Source: Lightella neohaematopini
GTDB lineage: Bacteria > Pseudomonadota > Gammaproteobacteria > Enterobacterales > Enterobacteriaceae
NCBI GenBank assembly: GCA_025728385.1
Contig: JAOBJV010000002.1
Span: 1-64,000, forward strand
Direction: 5' to 3'
Length of the DNA stretch: 64,000 nt
Part shown: positions 9,397 to 19,404 of the stretch, one piece after another
Position numbering within the stretch: position 1 is the first letter of the stretch
How the letters are laid out: every line of letters begins with the position of its first letter
The notes under the pieces: model-generated
What the model saw: only the letters and a program-made list of their open reading frames with translations
Database searches by the model: none
Told to the model about the DNA's origin: nothing
Position numbers and translations under genes: made by a program

Positions 9397-10683
9397 CTAA
9401 TTATTGTCATTATAACAATAAGATAAAAAATATTTAAAAAAATTAGGAAAACTTTTATTAACACAATTGGGATTAATAATAGTAATTTTAATTTTTGCTA
9501 AAATCATTAAAGCAAAACACATTGCTATACGATGATCATTATAAGTATTAATTATTACATATTTACTTAATTTTTTTTGGGGTATAATAATCATGCTATT
9601 TTGATTACTAATTACTTTAACACCTAATTTAATTAATTCATTTGTTATAGCAACAATGCGATTAGTTTCTTTAATACTCCAAGTTGATATATTATATAAT
9701 TTTGTTGTCCCAGTAGCAAAAATAGAAATTATAGCTGCAGTCATGGCTACATCAGGTATATTTTTACAGTCGATATTTATTGAATATAACTTATCTGCTC
9801 CAATACATTTAATATAATTATTACTTAGTAGTATCTTAGCTCCCATTTTATTTAAAATGTTTAAAAATTTTATATCACCTTGAATACTACTATAATTAAC
9901 ATTATTGATTAATACTGCATTATTACTAATTACAGATGCTGCTAGAAAATAAGAAGCATGTGTTACATCTCCTTCTATAATATAATTTCCAGGAGAATAA
10001 TAATGTTGTTTTCCAATGATATAAAAATATTTATAATTATAATTAATAATTTTTACACCAAAAACCTTCATTATATTAATAGTCATATCAATATATGGTT
10101 TAGAAATTATTTTATTTTTTACTATAATAGTAGTATTATAATTTGCTAATGGAGCTAACATAAGTAGTGCACTAATAAATTGACTAGATATGTTACCAAT
10201 AATATTAATTTTCCCTCCAATAAATCCTCCTAAAATTATTGGTAATTTATCTTTTTTCAAAATAAATTTTGCGCCACCTTGTTGTAAGGCATGTATTAGT
10301 GGTTTAATAGGACGATGATTTATATATGGTGAACCAGTCAATATAATATGTTTATTACCTAAACATAAGATAGCTAATAAAAATCTCATTAGAGCTCCAG
10401 ACTGTCCTAAAAATATAGATAATTTATTTATATTATAAAAACTATTACCTAATCCAAAAATTGTACATGATGTATTATTTTTAAATAAAAAATATCTTAC
10501 ACCTAATTTTTTTAAAGCAATTAATGTATATTTAATATCATCACTATATAACAAATTATATATATGAGTAATACCTATAGATTGAGCTGCTAACAATAAT
10601 ACTCTAATAGAAATACTTTTTGATCCAGGTAAATTAACATAACCACCAAAAAAACTACTAGGATTAATAGTTAAATAATTCAT
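9397..10683 (-). CDS. aroA: 3-phosphoshikimate 1-carboxyvinyltransferase (EPSP synthase)
   Basis: Sixth step of the shikimate pathway: joins PEP to shikimate-3-phosphate. It has 428 residues (E. coli 427). The N-terminal PGSKSISIRVLLLAA (about 20-34) binds PEP and phosphate. QSGALMRFLLA corresponds to the family's GNAGTAMRPLAA loop, with G-A-M-R kept but the sequence diverged. The catalytic aspartate lies in NIPDVAMTAA and the C-terminal YNDHRIAMCFAL is intact. Its start lies 8 bases after the glyS stop, so it is probably read from the glyQ-glyS transcript. With aroB, aroE and aroK in the same window it supports chorismate production, here most obviously for PabA. Confidence 0.95.
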   Translation of the reverse strand: MNYLTINPSSFFGGYVNLPGSKSISIRVLLLAAQSIGITHIYNLLYSDDIKYTLIALKKLGVRYFLFKNNTSCTIFGLGNSFYNINKLSIFLGQSGALMRFLLAILCLGNKHIILTGSPYINHRPIKPLIHALQQGGAKFILKKDKLPIILGGFIGGKINIIGNISSQFISALLMLAPLANYNTTIIVKNKIISKPYIDMTINIMKVFGVKIINYNYKYFYIIGKQHYYSPGNYIIEGDVTHASYFLAASVISNNAVLINNVNYSSIQGDIKFLNILNKMGAKILLSNNYIKCIGADKLYSINIDCKNIPDVAMTAAIISIFATGTTKLYNISTWSIKETNRIVAITNELIKLGVKVISNQNSMIIIPQKKLSKYVIINTYNDHRIAMCFALMILAKIKITIINPNCVNKSFPNFFKYFLSYCYNDNN

Positions 10684-10691
10684 ACAGATAA

Positions 10692-12734
10692 TTATAATTT
10701 TTTATTAAAAAAATTAATTAATAAAGATAAATCAAATACTTTTGTTAATAAATTACAACAATTATTCATTAATAATAAACGATTTGATGCAATTAAATTA
10801 TCAGATACTATAATTTGTACTGTATCAATAAATTTATTTATTACATTACATAATTTTGTTAATTTAATTAATATTTGATAATATTTTTTTTCTATAATAA
10901 ATTTCTTTATAGTTTTTTTTGTGTCTTCTAAATAATAAAATAAATTAATTTCTATACTATTTTTTAAAAATAAATGTATAATAAAGTTATTATTTGTTTT
11001 AAATGGATGTTTATTTAATAAATTAATTAATCTTTTATAAGTTGCAATTAGTATTTTTGATTTATCTAATTTTATAAATTTATTAACATCGACTATTATT
11101 TTATTTAAATTTACCAAATTAGTATTTTTTTTTGTTAATAAAGTATTAACTATCTTTTCATTAAAACCATTCTTTTTATACCAAAAATGTAAACGATTAA
11201 ATATAAATTTAATAATATTTATGACTAAAAATTCCTTTTTTTGATTAAAATAATTATTATCATAAGTTGCTATGGAATACTCTATTAACTTTTTGATATC
11301 TATATATAACTTATTTTTTATTATTATTTGTATTATATTAATTGCAGCTCTACGTAACGCAAATGGATCTTTACTACCAGTAGGTAATTTATTAATTCCA
11401 AAAAATCCAACTATATTATCTATAGAATTTGCTATAATCAATATACACGATATTTTGTTCGTTACTAAATTATTGTTTATATGATATATATATTGTTCTT
11501 TTTGTGCTTTGATTACGTCTAAAACTTCATTATCTAATGAAGCATAATACATACCAATTATTCCTTTTGTATTATTAAATTCTTTTACCATACTAGTAGC
11601 TAAATCACATTTTGATATTATTGCAGCTCTAGCTGCCCAAGAAATATTAACACCAACTAAGTACGCTATATAAGATGATATTTGTTGTAATCTATAGCTT
11701 TTGTCAAACATTGATCCTAATTTAGCATGAAATGAAATATTCTTTAAATTAACTAAATAATTAACTAATTTTTTCTTACGATCTTGAATGAAAAAGAATT
11801 CAGCATCTTTCAAACGATTATTAATTACAGTATTATTATCTTTTACTATCATATGACTATTACTAGAAATAATATTAGTAGCTATTATATAATATTTTGA
11901 TAAATTACCATTATTATTGTATATAGGAAAACATTTTTGTATATCTTGGATTATGTGTATTAATATTTCTGATGGTAAAAAAAGAAACTCTGTTTTAAAC
12001 GAACCAACTAATAATTTTGGCCATTCTGTTATTGCTATAATTTCTTCTAATAATTTAGAATTAACATTAACATAGCCATTTAATTTAGTTGTAATATTTT
12101 TTATTTGATTTAAAATTATGTATTTACGTTTATTAAAGTTAGCTATTACTTTATTATTCATTAATATTTTCGGATATTGTTTAGCGAATTTTATATTAAT
12201 ATTATATAATCCCATAAATCTGTGACCATGAATAATATTATTGCTATTAACACCAAATATTGTTCCGTGAATTAAATAACTATCTAACAAGACAATAATG
12301 TTATTGACTGGACGAACAAAATACATATTATCATTACCCCAGCGCATCATATTTGGTACTTTAATATTATTAATTGCTGTATGTATTATAGTAAACAGTA
12401 TATTTGTTATGAAATATTTACTACGTAATTTATATTTATTAGTTAAAATATAATTAACATAATTAGAAATATTGTTATTAATATTATGTTTATTTTTAGC
12501 TAATTTATATATTAATAAAAAATACTTACTACTTATTATATTTTTTAATGAAAAAATATTTATTAATACTATAATTGCTAATCTTCTAGAAGAAAAAAAT
12601 TTTATTATCTTCATATATTTAATATTAAATTTATTTAATTCACAAGAAACATTATTAGTTAATTTATCAATTAACACAGTTAATATATTTGATGGTAGAT
12701 CTTCTGTACCTATTTCAATTAATAAATTATTCAT
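10692..12734 (-). CDS. glyS: Glycyl-tRNA synthetase beta subunit
   Basis: Beta subunit of the tetrameric alpha2beta2 bacterial GlyRS; it carries tRNA recognition, including the HD-like and anticodon-binding regions. It has 680 residues (E. coli 689). The N-terminal LLIEIGTEDLPS (4-15) and MRWGNDNMYFVRP (near 130-142) are family hallmarks, and GFFGINKLPTGSKDPFALRR in the second half is nearly unchanged. Conservation is low elsewhere, with many Lys, Asn and Ile replacements typical of AT pressure. It follows glyQ with a 5-base gap. Confidence 0.96.
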   Translation of the reverse strand: MNNLLIEIGTEDLPSNILTVLIDKLTNNVSCELNKFNIKYMKIIKFFSSRRLAIIVLINIFSLKNIISSKYFLLIYKLAKNKHNINNNISNYVNYILTNKYKLRSKYFITNILFTIIHTAINNIKVPNMMRWGNDNMYFVRPVNNIIVLLDSYLIHGTIFGVNSNNIIHGHRFMGLYNINIKFAKQYPKILMNNKVIANFNKRKYIILNQIKNITTKLNGYVNVNSKLLEEIIAITEWPKLLVGSFKTEFLFLPSEILIHIIQDIQKCFPIYNNNGNLSKYYIIATNIISSNSHMIVKDNNTVINNRLKDAEFFFIQDRKKKLVNYLVNLKNISFHAKLGSMFDKSYRLQQISSYIAYLVGVNISWAARAAIISKCDLATSMVKEFNNTKGIIGMYYASLDNEVLDVIKAQKEQYIYHINNNLVTNKISCILIIANSIDNIVGFFGINKLPTGSKDPFALRRAAINIIQIIIKNKLYIDIKKLIEYSIATYDNNYFNQKKEFLVINIIKFIFNRLHFWYKKNGFNEKIVNTLLTKKNTNLVNLNKIIVDVNKFIKLDKSKILIATYKRLINLLNKHPFKTNNNFIIHLFLKNSIEINLFYYLEDTKKTIKKFIIEKKYYQILIKLTKLCNVINKFIDTVQIIVSDNLIASNRLLLMNNCCNLLTKVFDLSLLINFFNKKL

Positions 12735-12739
12735 TTTAT

Positions 12740-13648
12740 TTATTGTTTATTAATATTTATTACTTTACACATAGGAAAATTAATATTTTTACGATATTTT
12801 AAATAAGTTTTAGCAATTTTTTTAGATAAATTACGAATTCTTAATATAAAATCTTGTCTTTCTAATGAAGAAATAATATTAGACGCATCTAATATATTAA
12901 AAATATGTATAATTTTTATAACTAATTCATATGCTGGTAATATCAATGGATTATTTAAAGTAATTAATTTATTTATTTCTTTTTCATAATGAATAAAAGA
13001 TCGTAAAAGAAAATTTTTATTAATATATTCAAAATAATATTTACAATTTTCTATTTCATTTTGGTAAAATATATCTTTATAAAATAAAATACCTCTTTTA
13101 TTATTACTCCATACTATATTATAAATATTATCTACTTTTTGTACACACATAGCTAAACGTTCTAATCCATATGTAATTTCTCCCATTACCGGGTTACATT
13201 CTAAACCACCCATTTTTTGTAAGTATGTAATTTGTGTTATTTCCATACCATTAAACCAAACTTCCCAACCTAATCCATGAGCACCTAATGTTGGATGTTC
13301 CCAATTATCTTCAATAAATTTTATATCATTATTAATTAAATCTAATTTTAATGCTTTTAGAGACTTAATATATAATTCTTGTAATTTATTTAAAGATGGT
13401 TTTAATATTACTTGAAATTGATAATATTGTAATAGCCTATTATTGCTAACTCCGTATCTACCATCTGATGGTCTACGAGAAGCTTGTACATAAGCTGCAA
13501 AAATAGGTTCTGGACCTATTGCTCTAAGATAAGTTATAGGGTGTAATGTACCAGCTCCTACTTCTATATCAACGGGCTGAACTATAACACAACCATAACT
13601 AATCCAAAATTTTTGTAAATCAAAAATAATATCTTGAAATGATTTCAT
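12740..13648 (-). CDS. glyQ: Glycyl-tRNA synthetase alpha subunit
   Basis: Catalytic alpha subunit of the class II GlyRS that activates glycine. It has 302 residues (E. coli 303). The opening TFQD-type motif is present as SFQDIIFDLQKFW, followed by CVIVQPVDIEVGAGT and RRPSDGRYG, and NWEHPTLGAHGLGWEVW and EITYGLERLAM (motif 3) are intact. It heads glyQ-glyS-aroA; its promoter should lie in the 189-base spacer that it shares with the divergent AI-2E family gene. Confidence 0.97.
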   Translation of the reverse strand: MKSFQDIIFDLQKFWISYGCVIVQPVDIEVGAGTLHPITYLRAIGPEPIFAAYVQASRRPSDGRYGVSNNRLLQYYQFQVILKPSLNKLQELYIKSLKALKLDLINNDIKFIEDNWEHPTLGAHGLGWEVWFNGMEITQITYLQKMGGLECNPVMGEITYGLERLAMCVQKVDNIYNIVWSNNKRGILFYKDIFYQNEIENCKYYFEYINKNFLLRSFIHYEKEINKLITLNNPLILPAYELVIKIIHIFNILDASNIISSLERQDFILRIRNLSKKIAKTYLKYRKNINFPMCKVININKQ

Positions 13649-13837
13649 ACTTATGATTTATATTGTATATAATTGGATAACCGCCAATATTATAGTATAA
13701 TACTTAAAGTTATTTTTTAAAATTAAATTATGTACAATACTAAATTTAGTATTTAATTATTAAATTATTAGTATATCATACTAACTATACTTAATAAGTA
13801 ATTTTATTAAAAATTAATTATTCATAAATTTTATAAA

Positions 13838-14836
13838 ATGTCTACTAATAAAATAATATTAAAAATTTCTTCTTATATACTAGTATTTTTATTTATTATT
13901 ATTATTATACCGTTACATTTATTTCCCGGATTTATATCTGGTTTTATTTCATATGAATTAATTATATTTTTTACTCCTTGGTTTAGATACATATTGATAA
14001 ATAAAGCTAGATTAGCTGTAGTAATTCTTCTAATAACTATTATATTAATATTAATAACATTATTAATTATTAATTTAATTAATTTATTAACTTCAGATTT
14101 TCAACATGATTTAAATATCATTAATAATATTAATTATATATTACTAAATATAAAAAATCATATCCCTAAATTTTTGTTATTATTTTTACCAAATAATATT
14201 GAAGATTTAAAGAATAAAATTATTCTATTGCTAGAATCAAATTTAATTATTGTAAGAGATATGATACGTATAGTTATACGTACTTTATTAACTATTTTTA
14301 TAGGTATTATTATAGGTGCGATAATATCTTTAAATAAACCAAGTAATAATCATTCGTATTTTATTAATCAATTAAATAAACGTATATATTTTTTATCATT
14401 AGCATTTCATAATGTTATTATTGCACAAGTACGAATATCATTAGTTAATACTTTATTAACTTCTACTATGATTATTATTATATTACCAAGTTTGGGTATA
14501 TTTGTGCCATTAAGAAAAATATTAATTATTAGTACTTTTTTATTAGGTTTAATACCTATTATTGGTAATTTAATTTCTAATATATTAATAATTTTTTCAT
14601 CTTTATCAGTTTCTTTAACTGTTGGAGTAATTATCCTAGTTTATTTAATTTTTATTCACAAACTTGAATATGTACTAAATGCTGAAATAGTTGGTCAAAG
14701 AACTAACACTAAATCATGGGAATTAATATTAGTAATGTTATTTTTAGAATCAATTTTTGGATTAAATGGATTAATAGCAGCTCCAATATATTATGCATAT
14801 TTAAAATATGAATTAAAGAATATTAAAATAATATAA
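13838..14836 (+). CDS. AI-2E/PerM family membrane transporter
   Basis: A 332-residue polytopic inner-membrane protein: about seven to eight hydrophobic segments, two near the N-terminus (about 8-75) and a cluster from about 145 to 320. The C-terminal pattern (LLGLIPIIGNLISN, then KLEYVLNAEIVGQR, then FGLNGLIAAPIYYAYLK) is that of the AI-2E transporter (PerM/YdgG/YhhT) superfamily, usually 340-370 residues. Substrates vary and are mostly unknown, so I give no gene symbol. It stands alone, divergent from glyQ and ending in a hairpin shared with the small heat-shock gene. Retaining an orphan transporter in so small a genome suggests a needed export or exchange role, which is an inference. Confidence 0.8.
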   Translation: MSTNKIILKISSYILVFLFIIIIIPLHLFPGFISGFISYELIIFFTPWFRYILINKARLAVVILLITIILILITLLIINLINLLTSDFQHDLNIINNINYILLNIKNHIPKFLLLFLPNNIEDLKNKIILLLESNLIIVRDMIRIVIRTLLTIFIGIIIGAIISLNKPSNNHSYFINQLNKRIYFLSLAFHNVIIAQVRISLVNTLLTSTMIIIILPSLGIFVPLRKILIISTFLLGLIPIIGNLISNILIIFSSLSVSLTVGVIILVYLIFIHKLEYVLNAEIVGQRTNTKSWELILVMLFLESIFGLNGLIAAPIYYAYLKYELKNIKII

Positions 14837-14837
14837 T

Positions 14838-14871
14838 AAAACTAGCTTTATTTAACTATAAAGCTAGTTTT
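14838..14871. terminator. Bidirectional hairpin terminator between the AI-2E family gene and ibpA
   Basis: A perfect 13-bp inverted repeat: AAAACTAGCTTTA at 14838-14850 and its complement at 14859-14871, with an 8-base loop. The A-rich left and T-rich right arm ends give T runs on both strands, so it can stop both converging genes. It is one of the best stem-loops seen in the window. Confidence 0.85.
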
Positions 14872-14883
14872 ATGGTACAAGAT

Positions 14884-15300
14884 TTATTGCTTATTAATAA
14901 TAATCCTACGAGGTTGTAACGATTCCGGAATTTGTCTAATTAAATTAATGCTAAGTAAACCATTACTAAATTCAGCATAATCTACTAACATATGTTCAGC
15001 TAAAGCAAAGCTTAGAGAAAATTTTTTACAGATTAATCCTTGATACAAATAATGTACTTGTTTATTCTCACATGTAGTAGGTTTACCCTTAACAGTTAAC
15101 CTAGGCCCTTCAACTTCAACTATTAATTCATCTTCTTTAAAACCTGCTAATGCTAGTACGATACGATAATGGTCCTCATCATATTTCTCAATATTATATG
15201 GAGGAAAATTAAAATTCTCTTGATCTATCTGTATATTACTAGCTAGTCTATCAAATCCTATCCATTGTTTTAATAAAGGAGAAAGATCATAATCATGCAT
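14884..15300 (-). CDS. ibpA: Small heat-shock protein (IbpA/IbpB type)
   Basis: Holdase chaperone that binds aggregating proteins in the cytoplasm and hands them to DnaK/ClpB. It has 138 residues (E. coli IbpA 137). The N-terminal MHDYDLSPLLKQWIGFDRL is typical of IbpA, followed by the alpha-crystallin domain from about 33 (PPYNIEKYDEDHYRIVLALAGF) to the C-terminal IPESLQPRRIII. In E. coli ibpAB also lies a few kb from gyrB, so position supports orthology. Only one copy is present here, and it may serve both IbpA and IbpB roles. Confidence 0.93.
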   Translation of the reverse strand: MHDYDLSPLLKQWIGFDRLASNIQIDQENFNFPPYNIEKYDEDHYRIVLALAGFKEDELIVEVEGPRLTVKGKPTTCENKQVHYLYQGLICKKFSLSFALAEHMLVDYAEFSNGLLSINLIRQIPESLQPRRIIINKQ

Positions 15301-15416
15301 ACTTTTTTTCCTATTTTATAAATAATTTATAAAAAATAACTACATTATAGTATAGTTTATATAATTAATTATTTCTAGTAAAAAATTACAAATTTTTAAA
15401 TAAAATAATATAATAT

Positions 15417-17825
15417 TTAGATATCAATATTTATTGCTTCTAATGAATTTTGCTCAATAAATTTTTTACGCAATATTACATCATCACCCATTAATATATT
15501 AAATAAATCATTTGCCATACTAATATCATTAATTGTTATTTGTGATATACATCTTCTATTAGGATCCATTGTAGTTTTCCATAATTGATCAGCATTCATT
15601 TCTCCAAGTCCTTTATATCTTTGAATAACTAAATTTTTACATGATTCATTTAATAACCATTTTATTGCTTCTTCTAATGAAGAGGTATTTTTATCGTTTT
15701 TATTATGAATTACGTATATATTACTATTTAAATTAATGTTTATTTTACTTTTTATATTAAAAATTATTCTATATTCTTCACTATTTATAAAATCTTTATT
15801 TATTAAAAAATATCTAACTTTACCATATACTATAGTAGATAATAATATTTCATAATAGAAATCATTATTTTTAGAAATTTTATAGTCATTAATAAATATT
15901 ATTTTTTCATTATTATTTACTAACTTAATTAATGATAATATCCATTCATTAAGTACCTCTAAATTACTAAAATTATGAACTGTTAGTATTGGTTGATAGA
16001 ATAAGTATTTTATTAAAAATTCATAATATGAGTATTTTATATTTTTTAATTTTCTTTTAATCATTAAATAATTATTTATTATCATAAATAATAATTTTCC
16101 ACATATTTCTTTATTATCAATAAACAATTTAGTGTTATTAATTGCTAAATTGATACGATAGATATTCATATCATCATTATTATTAATATATACCTCTTTA
16201 TTATTATGTTTTATTTTAAATAATGGTGGTTGAGCAATAAATAAATAGCCATTTTTGATAATATCAGGCATATATCTATAAAAAAATGTTAATAATAAGG
16301 TTCTAATATGTAATCCATCAATATCTGCATCAGTCATAATAATTATATTATGATATCTTAATTTATCTATATTAAATTCATTTTTTCCTATTCCACAACC
16401 TAAAGTTGTAATTAAAGCTATTAACTCTTGTGAAGATAACATTTTACTAAAACAAGCTTTTTCAACATTCAATATTTTTCCTTTTAATGGTAAAATAGCT
16501 TGATTTTTACGGTTACGACCTTGTTTTGCTGATCCACCTGCAGAATCTCCTTCTACTAAATATAACTCAGATAAAGCTGGATTTTTTTCCTGACAATCAG
16601 TTAATTTTCCTGGTAATTTACTAATATCAAAAACATTTTTTTTTCTTGTTAATTCTCTTATTTTACGAGCAGCTTCTCTAACTTTTGCTGCATTAATAAT
16701 TTTATTAATTATCATTTTAGTATCATTAGGATACTCTAATAAAAAATCTAGTAATTTTTCACTTACTAATGATTCTATAACATATCTAACTTCTGATGAT
16801 ACTAATTTGTCTTTTGTTTGAGAAGAAAATTTTGGATCAAACATCCTTATTGATATAATAGTAGTTAATCCTTCACGTATATCTTCTCCAGAAATTACTA
16901 ATTTATTTTTCTTATTTAAGAATTCTTTATCTATATATTGATTTATAGTACGAGTTAATGCAGAACGAAATCCGGATAAATGAGTACCACCATCTTTTTG
17001 AGGTATATTGTTTGTAAAGCAATAAATATTTTCTTTAATAGAATTATTCCATTGCATTGCAATATCAATGATTATATTATTTCTTTCAGAAGAAAGATTA
17101 AATATATTCTGATGAATTGGTAATTTGTTTTTATTTATTAGTGATATAAATGATTTAACACCACCAGTATTTTGAAAAAATTTTTGCTTATTGTTAAATT
17201 CATCTATTAACTTAATAGATACACCGGGATTTAAAAAAGATAATTCCCTTAATCTATTTTTTAATATATTAAAGTTGAATTCTATTTCATTAGTAAAAAT
17301 ATTGAGATCTGGCCAAAATCTTATGATAGTACCACTATACTTAGTTTTATTGATAATACTAATTGGTTTTTTTGGAACTCCAAAAGAATAGTATTGTTGA
17401 TACACAAATCCATTTCTCATAATAGTAAGAACTAATTTTTCTGATAATGCATTAACTACAGAAATACCAACTCCATGTAATCCACCAGAAATTTTATAAG
17501 AATTACTATCAAATTTACCACCAGCATGTAACATAGTCATTATTACTTCAGCTGCAGATATACCCTCTTCTTTATGTATGTCAACTGGTATACCCCTACC
17601 ATTATCTTTTACTGAAATTGAATTATCTTTATGAATGATAACAATAATATTATCACAAAAACCAGCTAATGATTCATCAATTGAATTATCTACAACTTCA
17701 AATACCATATGATGTAAACCAGTACCATCATCTACATTACCTATATACATGCCAGGTCTTTTACGAACTGCATCTAATCCTCTAAGGATTTTTATATTGG
17801 ATGAATCATAATAATTTGCTTTCAT
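15417..17825 (-). CDS. gyrB: DNA gyrase subunit B
   Basis: ATPase subunit of gyrase, which introduces negative supercoils with GyrA. It has 802 residues (E. coli 804), so the Gram-negative insertion in the C-terminal half is kept, though strongly diverged (Asn/Lys/Ile rich, about 550-720). The GHKL ATPase motifs VDNSIDE, DNGRGIP and GGLHGVG lie in the first 120 residues. The TOPRIM motifs are EGDSAGGSAKQGRNR, near 420, and DADIDGLHIRTLLL, near 500, and the C-terminal RYKGLGEMNADQLW is intact. It lies next to dnaN with recF missing; the 146-base gap shows no RecF motif. Confidence 0.97.
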   Translation of the reverse strand: MKANYYDSSNIKILRGLDAVRKRPGMYIGNVDDGTGLHHMVFEVVDNSIDESLAGFCDNIIVIIHKDNSISVKDNGRGIPVDIHKEEGISAAEVIMTMLHAGGKFDSNSYKISGGLHGVGISVVNALSEKLVLTIMRNGFVYQQYYSFGVPKKPISIINKTKYSGTIIRFWPDLNIFTNEIEFNFNILKNRLRELSFLNPGVSIKLIDEFNNKQKFFQNTGGVKSFISLINKNKLPIHQNIFNLSSERNNIIIDIAMQWNNSIKENIYCFTNNIPQKDGGTHLSGFRSALTRTINQYIDKEFLNKKNKLVISGEDIREGLTTIISIRMFDPKFSSQTKDKLVSSEVRYVIESLVSEKLLDFLLEYPNDTKMIINKIINAAKVREAARKIRELTRKKNVFDISKLPGKLTDCQEKNPALSELYLVEGDSAGGSAKQGRNRKNQAILPLKGKILNVEKACFSKMLSSQELIALITTLGCGIGKNEFNIDKLRYHNIIIMTDADIDGLHIRTLLLTFFYRYMPDIIKNGYLFIAQPPLFKIKHNNKEVYINNNDDMNIYRINLAINNTKLFIDNKEICGKLLFMIINNYLMIKRKLKNIKYSYYEFLIKYLFYQPILTVHNFSNLEVLNEWILSLIKLVNNNEKIIFINDYKISKNNDFYYEILLSTIVYGKVRYFLINKDFINSEEYRIIFNIKSKININLNSNIYVIHNKNDKNTSSLEEAIKWLLNESCKNLVIQRYKGLGEMNADQLWKTTMDPNRRCISQITINDISMANDLFNILMGDDVILRKKFIEQNSLEAINIDI

Positions 17826-17971
17826 TTTAGTATAAGTAGTTAAAGTTCACTTAATTTTAATAAATTAAATTAAAATAAATAATAAGACATTAATGATAAC
17901 ATTATTTCTATGTTTTAATTATAAATAATATTAAAAATTATAATTTTATTGATATACTAAATTAGTAATTA

Positions 17972-19072
17972 TTAAATTTTTATAGGCATTATAATATAAG
18001 TTAATAATTGCTGATTTATTAAATCACTAATTTTTAGTATACCATTATTAGTAAATGTTAATGTTAATATTTTACAATGTAATACATTTAATACATCTAA
18101 TATATATATTGCATTAAATGCAAATTCAACATTTTTACCATTATATGATATAATAATAATTTCTTTTGCTATCTCAAAATCTAAATTATTTGCTATTAAT
18201 ATCAATTTACTTTTATTAATAATTAACTTAATACCATATGATTTATCATTAATAATGGTTATTATCCTGCTTAAAGCATTTTTTAATTCCTTTAATTCTA
18301 AAGATATTTTAATATCTATATTTTTAGGTATAACACTAATAAAATTAGGAAAAGTACCATCAATTAATTTAGAAGTAAATATATAATTACTGATTGATAA
18401 TGATATACTATCATCATTGAAAAATATATTAATTAAACATTTATACTTATTTAATAATTTTATTAATTCTAACACCCCATTTCTTGGAATTATAACAGAT
18501 ATATCTGATACATTAAAATTAATATTAATTTTACAGATAGATAATCTATGTCCATTTGTAGATACAATATACATATTACTTGATGATATTTTAAATAACA
18601 TACCATTTAGGTAATAACGAATATCTTGTTTAGCCATAGAAAAATAAGTACAAGATAAAGCATTAAGTAAAATATTACTAGGTAAAGTACAATAGATGTC
18701 ATTTTTTTTATAGTTAATTTTAGGAAATCCTTTATCTGGTAAAGTAGATAAAGAATATAAGCTATTCTTAGTTCCAATAATTAATTTATTATTTTCTAAA
18801 AATATATTAATAATACTATTATTAGATAATTTTTTACAAATATTATATAATTTTTTTATTGATACTGTTATTACGCCAACGCTAATAATATTACAATTAT
18901 CTATCTTAGCTATAATTTCTACTTCTGTATTAGTTCTAATAAATAATATATAATTATTATAAACTTCAATTAAAACATTATTTAATATTGATAAAGATAA
19001 ATTATTATTAGTTAAAGTATATAAATTTTGCAATAATTTTGTTAAGTTAATATTTTCTATACTAAATTTCAT
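17972..19072 (-). CDS. dnaN: DNA polymerase III beta subunit (sliding clamp)
   Basis: Ring-shaped processivity clamp that tethers DNA polymerase III to DNA. It has 366 residues, exactly the E. coli length. MKFSIENINLTKLLQ, the middle block YLNGMLFKI..NGHRLSICK (about 155-180) and the C-terminal TYIIMPIKI (E. coli ...VVMPMRL) are recognisable, while the rest has drifted. In E. coli dnaA is immediately upstream in the same operon; here the next gene upstream is rpmH on the opposite strand, 182 bases away, and dnaA is absent. Confidence 0.96.
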   Translation of the reverse strand: MKFSIENINLTKLLQNLYTLTNNNLSLSILNNVLIEVYNNYILFIRTNTEVEIIAKIDNCNIISVGVITVSIKKLYNICKKLSNNSIINIFLENNKLIIGTKNSLYSLSTLPDKGFPKINYKKNDIYCTLPSNILLNALSCTYFSMAKQDIRYYLNGMLFKISSSNMYIVSTNGHRLSICKININFNVSDISVIIPRNGVLELIKLLNKYKCLINIFFNDDSISLSISNYIFTSKLIDGTFPNFISVIPKNIDIKISLELKELKNALSRIITIINDKSYGIKLIINKSKLILIANNLDFEIAKEIIIISYNGKNVEFAFNAIYILDVLNVLHCKILTLTFTNNGILKISDLINQQLLTYIIMPIKI

Positions 19073-19254
19073 TAATATTAAAATTATAATTTTACTAATA
19101 TCACTAAAAATAATTATTATATTTCTTAAATAAGAATAATATTAAATATTATTATGATATCATGCTTATTACAAAAAATATATTTTAATTATTAAAAAAT
19201 AATTTTTATATATTTTTTGTATAAATATAATAATTTTAAAATTAAGGAAATTTA
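19073..19254. other. Divergent dnaN-rpmH spacer lacking dnaA; possible origin region
   Basis: This 182-base, almost pure A/T spacer occupies the place of dnaA (about 1.4 kb) and its long promoter region in E. coli. I see no DnaA relic and no TTATCCACA-type box. Genes diverge from it (dnaN-gyrB left, rpmH-mnmE right), as often happens at or near a replication origin, but nothing in the sequence proves an origin. It must hold the promoters of both dnaN and rpmH. Confidence 0.4.
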
Positions 19255-19404
19255 ATGAAAAGAACTTTTCAACCATCTATATTAAAAAGATTACGTAAAC
19301 ATGGTTTTCGTCATCGAATGAAAACAAACAGTGGACGTAAAATACTATCACATAGAAGAAATAAAAAAAGATTATATTTAACAGTTTCAAGTATAAATAA
19401 ATGA
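19255..19404 (+). CDS. rpmH: 50S ribosomal protein L34
   Basis: A 49-residue basic protein of the large subunit, missed by longer length cut-offs. MKRTFQPSILKRLRKHGF is the family signature (E. coli MKRTFQPSVLKRNRSHGF) and FRHRMKTNSGRKIL follows. A Shine-Dalgarno AAGGAA lies 6 bases before the ATG. Its stop overlaps the rnpA start by four bases (ATGA), so the two are translationally coupled as in other Enterobacterales. Confidence 0.97.
   Translation: MKRTFQPSILKRLRKHGFRHRMKTNSGRKILSHRRNKKRLYLTVSSINK

Noticed and set aside
19073..19254. Searched for DnaA boxes and a dnaA relic
   Set aside because: No TTATCCACA-like site or DnaA motif is visible; short inverted repeats here are of the kind expected by chance in A/T-only DNA.
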